A stretch of 64,000 nt of DNA, taken from contig CM067059.1 of assembly GCA_033980235.1 (NCBI GenBank), forward strand, positions 25,333,922-25,397,921, in the 5' to 3' direction. This document shows, piece after piece, positions 60,001-64,000 of this stretch. Each line of letters begins with the position of its first letter. Positions within the stretch are counted from its first letter, which is position 1. The position numbers were made by a program, and so were the translations under genes. The notes beneath the pieces were generated by a model. It was not told the DNA's origin. It saw only the letters and a list, made by a program, of their open reading frames with translations, and made no database searches. The stretch is from Diadema setosum (Eukaryota; Echinodermata; Echinoidea; Diadematoida; Diadematidae).

Positions 60001-63000
60001 GTAGAGTACTACTGCGTAAAGATTCTCAAGAGAGTTTCATGTCATAAGGTCAAAGGTTAGGGGAAAATGTTTCAATTTCACTTTTCTTGCAAATGGTTCA
60101 ATGTATTTTCATGGAACTTGGTACATACACATGTACTGACTAGCAGAGATTATCTAGGGAACTTAGGGGTCATGGGTCAATAGTCAGGGGGTCAAAGGTC
60201 AAGGTCAACTCCTCAAAATTTTACTATTTCCCTCATATACTAGTATATGCAATGCTTGCATTGTTAGTTTTAAAACTTAATACATTGTATATACATGTAT
60301 TACCTCATGGAGATTCTCTGGGAAATTTCCAGCCAGAAGGTCAAAGGTCAAAGGTTAAGAGTCAAAGGCCAGGTTTAAATGCAAAGAAAAAAAAAAATCT
60401 ATTTTGTACCGTAATTACACTCTTTCTTCATACCTTGAGAATTACTCAATGCATAAACTTATAAGAGGGTCGGTCAGAAGTCAAGTAAAAATCCTCAATT
60501 CCCCAAATATGTGTACCTGCACTCTTAGACAATTATAGCAAACCCAGTTCAAGGAAAGTGAACATTCAAGATATTTCTGACAAACCTGTCATTTCAATAT
60601 TTTGCCAGTTATGTGAAACTGTCATCACACATTGTGAAGACATTGTACTATACACCTATTGGGAGAATCATGCATTATGGCGGAGGCATCAGTCGCCATA
60701 GCGACATTTCTAGTTTGGATATCTCAGTCATTTCAAACCAATTTTTATCAAATAAATGTTGAATTCCTCATAGAATTACATGCTCTTTCATATCTCGGCA
60801 AAAATGTTAAAAATCTGAAATTAGGTCTCAACCAAAACTGTACCATCCTTTTAAAATATCCATCAAACACCATAATCAGAGCTAAATATTCAATATCACA
60901 GTAAATTTGTTAATGGAATCAAGAAGAAGAATTTTCGTATTCTTCTGTCCTATTTCAATCGGTTAGCGCACTACCGTTATGGTCATCATGCTGTACCAGA
61001 GGGCGAAAAGTTCGGACTCCCGCTGGATGCTACTACCCTTTCTTGTTTTTTTCTGGGGGTTTTTTTTTTGTCTTGTCTTTTTTTTTTTTTTGACAGTCCA
61101 GCTTCAATCCAATGTCATTTATCTTATTTCATCAAGTATGCACACCCTCATGAACACACACACCCAATTTTCCTTGTTCTGTGTCGGAGGATGGAGTGCT
61201 TCGATTACTTGTGGGATTTTTTTTTTTTTTTTGTCATCACCATTTAAATTGCAATTCATCTAGCTGAACATAGATACTCAAGCAGAGCTCAAAGCAGTTA
61301 CGATATAAAGCGCTATCTCGGGTAAACTTTCGGATGTTATTTACTTTCAGTAATTCACATCCAAACGTGCAAAAAGGCATCTTATCTTTGTTTTGCATCT
61401 ATAACGGTACTATAATGTTGCTCCGGAACTGTTTTCAAATGATCCTGAAAAGGATATTGAAACACATACACTACATGCACAAAATGTCATGAACTCTGAC
61501 ACTGTCTTGTTGAGCATGTTTGCAAATTCCATAAGAAATTCATCTGTAAGTAAAATAAGGAAATGAGAAGGAATATTTTCCATTTCTACTTCTTGAAAGC
61601 TACTATTTATAGTGCATTTTGTACGTTATTTCTTTTCTGACATTAAGATGATGGTTTTTAAATTTCGAAATTGCTTTTTCTGCAATCCTGCTATAACATT
61701 ACGTGGGAGTATGTGCATATTGAATTTTATATCATTTTAGTGCTAGAAAGTATTCTAACGATTTTATATTACGTTTGTGATTAAGTATAGCGTTCGACCT
61801 GCTCTGTTGTGTAAGCTAGGTAAACTGCTGGTTCAGCGTCTTCTATGTTTCTTCTCTTCTCTTCGTCTCAATTAGCTCGTCTAGTGTCTCTTATGTTGTT
61901 CTTTGTTTCTCTCCCAGTCCCTCTCTCTTCCCCTCTCTTCTTCTTTGTTTCTAATCCACTCCCTTCAATTTGATATATATTTCTTCTTTATTAAGTCAAT
62001 CACTGCTGATGGAATTGCAGACTTATATATATTTATAAAGAAATATATGAAACACTTCACTCAAAGCTTATAAAGCAAAGTTTATGAACTATACAAGTAA
62101 TGGTGCATGAGTCCTACCATTGATTTTAGAGACAAAATTATGGTATGCCTATATGTAATGGCGTCATTGATTTGGAATTAATGAGACAATATTCTTAGCA
62201 CTCCTTCCACTTCTATCTGTCCCCTTTGAATATCGTATCGATGGCGGGTGATAGTCATAAATTTTCATTCTCGTATGAGCTTATGTTCGTTACTCTTGGT
62301 TGGAGAGGACCTATTGTTACATGGTTAAAGGTGCGGTCTCTTTCTCCGGAGCTGTACGTTTGGGCCCGTGTTTGATAATTAACCACATAGGATGCAAAGC
62401 CAGAATAGCTTTTCTTTTGCTTTTTTTTTTTCTTTAATTGAGGTAATGCAACTTTCTTCCAGGTATAAATCACATTGTCATGTAAACACACACACTCGCT
62501 CTATATTCCTTTGTTTTGTACTGGAGGCTTCATCGCTTTTACTGCTGGTAAATCTCACAGACTTGTAGCTGTAAGAGTTCTCTCAACTGATCATATTAAA
62601 ATGTAATGTCAACAAGATTAGAGGTAGTCATACTGGTTATGTAAATAAGGCTCAAAGGTCATATTTTAAAAGGCCAATGTTAAAGACATGTTTGTGTCAA
62701 GGATCACTTGGTAAATGCACTGTACGTTCTCAAAAAGCCTGTAAATCGACTTAGTCGCACACGCATGAAATTTCCAATAAGTTTGTGTGACAGGAAGAAA
62801 AATGTGATCTGAATTATGTAGGTCCAAAAAATTCAACTGCATATCTCAATATAACTTCAAGGCGCTATATTACATTCTTTTCTTTATCGATCACGGATGA
62901 CCAACATCTGATGACCCCAAGCGTATCGCCTAACTCGTCTTCAGTGTGACGAGTTTCATATCTCGTTATAGTTATAGTTATAATTATAATTGTTATAATC

Positions 63001-63245
63001 ATTATCATTATTATTGTTGTTGTTGTTGTTCATCATCATTTTGGTCTTCATTGTGAATGGCATTTTAATGTCACTGCCAGTTTGTTGCATAAGTCATACA
63101 TTGCAACTTGTACATTGTATCTTGGCTGTCTGGTATGTAGTATTCTATTTATAATTGCTTTTCAGTACCGAAGTCAATGGTCACCCAGTTACTAAGAGAG
63201 CCGTATCTAATAGCAGACCCAGTGCTGGCCTACCAGGTGCAGATT
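39701..63245 (+). CDS. CDIN1: CDAN1-interacting nuclease 1 (CDIN1), N-terminal half, six exons
   Basis: Exons 39701-39801, 42093-42138, 43445-43509, 44663-44723, 45229-45301 and 63166-63245 join in frame (phases 2, 0, 2, 0, 1, 0) into 142 codons; the gene runs on past the window. CDIN1 (C15orf41) pairs with codanin-1, and the human pair is mutated in congenital dyserythropoietic anaemia type I. Its N-terminal half is helical (helix-turn-helix-like) and the C-terminal half is a PD-(D/E)XK nuclease fold, which lies outside this window. Order and spacing match the human protein: AEYNEILKSL; QIQSKFP then SLVSIYSQHFQ; HHHNSPDMIAYYVQMY; GNPTAPILAEIAKE; PPVMIARIIVEG; SMVTQLLREP then IADPVLAYQVQ. The start is the ATG at 39701; the ATG 10 bases earlier is out of frame. 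Intron 5 is 17.9 kb and repeat-filled. Confidence 0.93.
40004..40216. mobile_element. TTTTCGCG MITE, relative of family F
   Basis: 213 bases in CDIN1 intron 1. Ends TACTGTAAAAGTGG and CCACTTTTACAGTA; interior repeats of TTTTCGCG, GCGCGAAAATAA and ACGCGAAAATAT. Confidence 0.8.
40264..40670. repeat. Block punctuated by GTGACTTATGGGACA
   Basis: The 15-mer or close variants occur at 40264, 40444, 40631 (GTGACTGATGGGACA) and 40653 (GCGACTTATGGGACG). The 180-base spacers between them are not obvious copies of one another. Non-coding, in CDIN1 intron 1. Confidence 0.7.
41104..41487. mobile_element. Possible TIR element, CTCCCGC-rich
   Basis: Short ends GAGACTCCAAC and GTTGGAGTCTC bracket 384 bases that include four CTCCCGC/CTTCCGC motifs near the left end and GGAGTCTCCC near the right. 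No second copy in the window. Confidence 0.5.
41575..41915. mobile_element. TIR element with repeated TCATGGAA motif
   Basis: Ends TACAGGGTTCATAC and GTATGAACCCTGTA are exact inverted repeats. The interior repeats GGTCATGGAAA and AGTCATGGAATT at least six times. This resembles a repeat family widespread in aquatic animal genomes. Confidence 0.78.
41983..42012. repeat. CA microsatellite
   Basis: Uninterrupted (CA)n about 80 bases upstream of CDIN1 exon 2. Confidence 0.9.
42093..42138 (+). CDS. CDIN1: CDIN1 coding exon 2 (46-base micro-exon)
   Basis: Acceptor CATTCCTCAG, donor TTTCAG|GTAATC. Completes a split codon, then VSHASLVSIYSQHFQ, matching the ATLLSIFSQEYQ block of the human protein. 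It restores frame between phase-2 exon 1 and phase-0 exon 3; without it they join into a stop. Confidence 0.88.
42669..42767. mobile_element. Short TIR repeat, family B, copy 2
   Basis: Shares ACACCTACCCAAGTATACTT and GTCTTCAATGGGTTAA with the copies at 9211-9303 and 44778-44872. Confidence 0.7.
42833..43288. mobile_element. TIR element, family C, copy 2
   Basis: Diverged copy of 13869-14456. Left end TAGCCCTGTTATAACTG. The right end stops at TCTATTAAAACA without the final GGGGCTT. Shares GTGGGCAATAAAACTACAG. Confidence 0.7.
43445..43509 (+). CDS. CDIN1: CDIN1 coding exon 3
   Basis: Acceptor GATACACAG, donor CAAAT|GTGAGT, phase 2. Encodes MITRQTLHHHNSPDMIAYYV then Q; the His cluster and YY pair match the human HH...YYQRY segment. 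Confidence 0.88.
44071..44221. mobile_element. MITE with CATGAAGGAA ends
   Basis: 151 bases. Ends GGGGCGTTTCATGAAGGAA and TTCCTTCATGAAATGCCCC; inner pairs TTGTCGGATAAAATGTCC / ATATTTTATCCGACAAG. Centre AATCAGCCAATCAGACTAAA. Confidence 0.82.
44663..44723 (+). CDS. CDIN1: CDIN1 coding exon 4
   Basis: Acceptor CATGTATAG, donor GAG|GTAAGA. After the split Met codon it encodes YQARVAGNPTAPILAEIAKE. Confidence 0.9.
44778..44872. mobile_element. Short TIR repeat, family B, copy 3
   Basis: TTAACCTGTTGAGGACGGAC to CGTCTTCAATGGGTTAA, 95 bases; the best-preserved copy, just after CDIN1 exon 4. Confidence 0.75.
45229..45301 (+). CDS. CDIN1: CDIN1 coding exon 5
   Basis: Acceptor TTATTTAG, donor GAAG|GTAATG, phase 1. 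Encodes AHLPPVMIARIIVEGLQGQV then SNQE. Confidence 0.9.
46448..46756. mobile_element. TIR element with CATTTCGTYGACGAAATG core
   Basis: Ends GCCCAAATTCACGAAGGTGG and CCACCTTCGTGAATTTGAGC. The centre (46545-46660) is a run of palindromic CATTTCGTTGACGAAATG-like units. A half-copy (AGTTTAAACCATGGTTTCAA) lies at about 55390-55450. Confidence 0.78.
47125..47386. mobile_element. TIR element, family A, partial copy
   Basis: Matches the right part of 1617-2005 (GGATATCTCAATCATTTCAA, ATCAAATAAACGTTGAATCC, CCCTTTAAG end). The left end is missing or diverged. Confidence 0.65.
47522..47710. mobile_element. TTTTCGCG MITE, family F, copy 2
   Basis: Ends TACTGTACGAGCCGAAATTT and AAATTTCAGCTCGTACA. The interior is the reverse complement of 23930-24120. 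Confidence 0.8.
49341..49642. mobile_element. TIR element with 33-base ends
   Basis: Ends CGTTCAGATGACAAGCC plus TTAACCTCGAGGTTAA, mirrored with one mismatch at 49610-49642. The palindrome AACCTCGAGGTT occurs four times within 302 bases. Flanked by TA-rich sequence. Non-coding. Confidence 0.83.
50898..52774. mobile_element. TIR element, family G, interrupted by a Helentron-like insert
   Basis: Ends TATAGAACTCACAC and GTGTGAGCCCTATA. The parts 50898-51302 and 52689-52774 together match the uninterrupted relative at 54455-54912 (GGTAAATAATTCCCCATAGA; ATCTTTGGTATGATTTTGT). The intervening 1386 bases are a separate element. Confidence 0.75.
51303..52688 (+). mobile_element. Helentron-like non-autonomous element (HINE type), copy 1
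   Basis: 1386 bases. A 5' hairpin at 51303-51334 (ATGCCTCCG...CGGAGGCAT). A 12-base inverted pair, ATGCCTCCGCCA at 51303 and TGGCGGAGGCAT at 52653. A 3' hairpin GTCGC-CATA-GCGAC at 52667-52680 followed by ATTTCTAG. The site is T-rich with T on both sides. The interior begins with GTCCGTCCGTACGTCC repeats, then units of about 152 bases starting TTTACGYGATAACT at 51392, 51544 and 51695, each followed by AGGTCAAAGGTCA runs; later units are diverged. An A-rich tract lies at 52299-52390. Subterminal inverted pair, 3' hairpin, T/T insertion and internal tandem repeats are the hallmarks of Helentron-associated elements such as Drosophila DINE-1. No Rep/helicase frame. Confidence 0.72.
52775..54454. 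repeat. Three tandem copies of a unit of about 550 bases
   Basis: Approximate units 52775-53343, 53344-53892 and 53893-54454. Each has TGTTTTTGATGATATTTGCC, a TTTTGAGCTGTTTCAGTGGT block, AAAGTTGTGTGA, a G-rich patch (GGTGGGGG/GGGAGGG) and AATAGATCAA. The first and third also end with GTGCATACTCTA-like sequence, lost from the second. The array sits between two copies of family G. Confidence 0.75.
54455..54912. mobile_element. TIR element, family G, uninterrupted copy
   Basis: Begins TATAGGGCTCACACAGGTAA and ends near TTCCATTTTATTTCC; the terminal GTGTGAGCCCTATA is degraded. Serves as the empty-site reference for the insertion at 51303-52688. Confidence 0.65.
55241..56505 (+). pseudogene. Two exon-like coding fragments, unidentified
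   Basis: 55241-55315, after TTATACAG, reads IITKIEKFEVNEEIIDSFLK then REDRP and a stop. 56363-56505, after TCTTCCAG, reads YPIQALLESKDILAIPENVD through ...DDNIALSIVIE and a stop. Both look protein-like and have splice-type borders (donor CCCAG|GTACAC at 55349), but their frames do not join without a stop or shift. They match no part of CDIN1. They could be a decayed gene or transposon ORF, or chance. Confidence 0.25.
55969..56104. mobile_element. TIR element, family D, truncated copy
   Basis: The right half of 14600-14857 only: ACATGCTGTGGTGGTTTCAT to CCAGCGAGGATATGT. It lies between the two exon-like fragments. Confidence 0.75.
56547..57155. repeat. Block punctuated by GTAACTGACRTTACG
   Basis: The motif or close variants occur at 56547, 56725, 56920, 56934 and 57141; spacings 178, 195, 14 and 207. 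Spacer sequences are not visibly alike. The layout parallels the block at 40264-40670. Confidence 0.65.
58310..58456. repeat. Dispersed repeat shared with 38510-38650
   Basis: Shares ATGCATCAAAAG, TTTAAAAATCACTGCTCCCA and AAAGGTAAAC-GGACCT with the earlier copy. Ends are not resolved. Confidence 0.65.
58721..58971. repeat. GT microsatellite cluster
   Basis: Several (GT)n runs at 58721-58746, 58770-58785, 58831-58841 and 58944-58972 with short unique spacers. They create spurious Cys/Val-rich and His/Thr-rich frames. Confidence 0.9.
59188..60877. mobile_element. TIR element, family A, split by a Helentron-like insert
   Basis: Left part 59188-59405 (GGATGGTACAGTATTGGTGG ... AACAAAGT) and right part 60714-60877 (GGATATCTCAGTCATTTCAA ... 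AAAACTGTACCATCC) reconstitute the family seen intact at 1617-2005. Confidence 0.75.
59406..60713 (+). mobile_element. Helentron-like non-autonomous element (HINE type), copy 2
   Basis: 1308 bases with the same ends as copy 1: ATGCCTCCGCCA at 59406, TGGCGGAGGCAT at 60678, hairpin GTCGCCATAGCGAC at 60692-60705, then ATTTCTAG. Internal units start at 59503, 59648 and 59800. It lacks most of the A-rich tract of copy 1, which accounts for the length difference. Inserted in a T run, with T following CTAG. Confidence 0.72.
63166..63245 (+). CDS. CDIN1: CDIN1 coding exon 6
   Basis: Acceptor GCTTTTCAG, donor CAGATT|GTAAGT, phase 0. Completes a Val codon, then PKSMVTQLLREPYLIADPVL and AYQVQI, matching the human SKSIINSMLRDP...VLANQVYQ segment. 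It is the last CDIN1 exon in the window. Confidence 0.9.
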
Positions 63246-63753
63246 GTAAGTCCAGATTCAGCAGATGAAATTGCGTTTTACCCTCATATTCTTTGCTTTT
63301 GCTTTGTTTTTCTGTTAGAAGCATATACAATATGATATGTCATGTATATATGCATTTTTTCCGAGGATTGAAATGTTTTATTTGCCGAGATTTTAGATTT
63401 TCAATTCACCACCGAAGAGGAAAAAAGAATTGCAAATCAATCAAATTCAGATGCTAGAAACACTCTTTATTGAGATATACAACATATGTTTCAGCTCCTA
63501 TTTTAAATAAGCCTCCACTTCTTTTCTTCTTTTTTTTTTTTTGATAAATCTGTGCTCTGTATGCAGTGAAATGCATAAGAATGTCTCAGTCATGCCCCTT
63601 ATAAGTCAAACTCCCAAAGAAAAGTGCGGCCACCACCCTGTTACCCAGTGGTCCCACCACTAATATTGTATAGTTGTTGGGTGGTTTTTGTTTCTTTGTT
63701 TCTTTGAAATTCTTAAGTTCGGGTGGATGACAGTATACATACTTTTTAATTTT

Positions 63754-64000
63754 TATACCCCCGCCAAACGAAGTTTGAAGGGGGTATATAGGAATCAGCG
63801 GACGGTCGGGCGGTTGGTCGGGCGGGCGGTCAGTCAGGCGGTCGGTCCGTTGCAAATCTTGCGTCGCGAACTACTTCCTCAGTTTTCAACTGATTCCCAT
63901 AAAACTTGGCACGGATGTGTGCCTTGGGTTGTAGATGTGCAAGATGTATTTTTTGACAGTACCCAAAAGTACGTTGCCATGGTAACGGCATATTATGGGC
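63754..64000 (+). mobile_element. Second Helentron-like family, cut by window end
   Basis: Starts with the hairpin TATACCCCCGCC...GGGGGTATA at 63754-63788, then GGTCGGGCGGTTGG-type spacer, then CGCGAACTACTTCCTCAG and AAACTTGGCACGGATG. The layout mirrors the ATGCCTCCGCC family, and the start recalls the TATACCCG start of Drosophila DINE-1. The 3' end is outside the window. Confidence 0.6.

Larger units (their letters stand above)
45302..63165 (+). other. CDIN1 intron 5 (17.9 kb), repeat-rich
   Basis: Phase 1 at both ends. It holds most of the mobile elements listed between 46.4 and 60.9 kb. Segments 45302-46440, 47720-49330, 49650-50890, 57200-58300 and 60880-63160 show no recognisable repeat family or conserved coding block apart from simple repeats. 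Confidence 0.75.

Noticed and set aside
60949..61030. tRNA-like or tRNA-derived SINE head (GGTTAGCGCACTACC, later AGTTCGGACTCCCG)
   Set aside because: Box A and box B are only loosely matched, arms do not pair into a cloverleaf, and no second copy is visible in the window.
45302..63165. Extra CDIN1 exons inside intron 5, using 55241-55315 or 56363-56505
   Set aside because: The CDIN1 family protein runs directly from exon 5 to exon 6 with matching phase 1, and including the fragments adds stops.

Overview
This is eukaryotic nuclear DNA: an AT-rich stretch with three intron-bearing conserved protein genes (15 coding exons resolved by eye) and very many dispersed repeats. The intron sizes, gene families and repeat families fit a marine deuterostome invertebrate, most likely an echinoderm. 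That assignment is inference; no ribosomal or mitochondrial marker is present.

Genes. (1) FBXO28, + strand, 4-12064: four coding exons giving a 354-residue F-box/coiled-coil protein. The whole CDS appears to be present, starting only 3 bases inside the window. (2) ETAA1, - strand, 28608 down to 24598: five coding exons giving a 642-residue model. It has an N-terminal ATR-activating-domain-like motif around a conserved Trp, two acidic motifs, and a C-terminal RPA32-binding helix encoded by an 87-base last exon. (3) CDIN1 (C15orf41 family), + strand, from 39701 past the right edge: six coding exons, 142 codons, covering the N-terminal half. The nuclease half lies outside the window. FBXO28 and ETAA1 converge; ETAA1 and CDIN1 diverge from an 11 kb gap that holds CpG-richer segments, candidate promoters and two very large inverted repeats. 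ETAA1 (replication-stress ATR activator) and FBXO28 (SCF ubiquitin ligase) both act in the nucleus, but nothing in the sequence shows the three genes work as a unit.

Repeats. The rest is introns and intergenic DNA packed with terminal-inverted-repeat (MITE-like) elements, foldbacks and two families that look like Helentron-associated non-autonomous rolling-circle elements. Two full copies (51303-52688, 59406-60713) carry about 150-base internal repeats with direct AGGTCA half-sites. Each is nested in an older TIR element, and intact relatives elsewhere in the window define the insertion sites. A second family begins at 63754 and is cut by the window end. Other landmarks are a 760-base nearly perfect foldback with a 4-base target duplication (36049-36808), a composite nested palindrome (32239-34347), an older 1 kb inverted repeat (6120-7145), a 46-base perfect palindrome (8502-8547), a local triplication of about 550 bases (52775-54454), and two blocks in which a short motif recurs every 180-205 bases.

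No tRNA, rRNA, CRISPR or prokaryotic feature was seen. Exon joins come from splice consensus, reading phase and remembered family similarity; no alignment was run.
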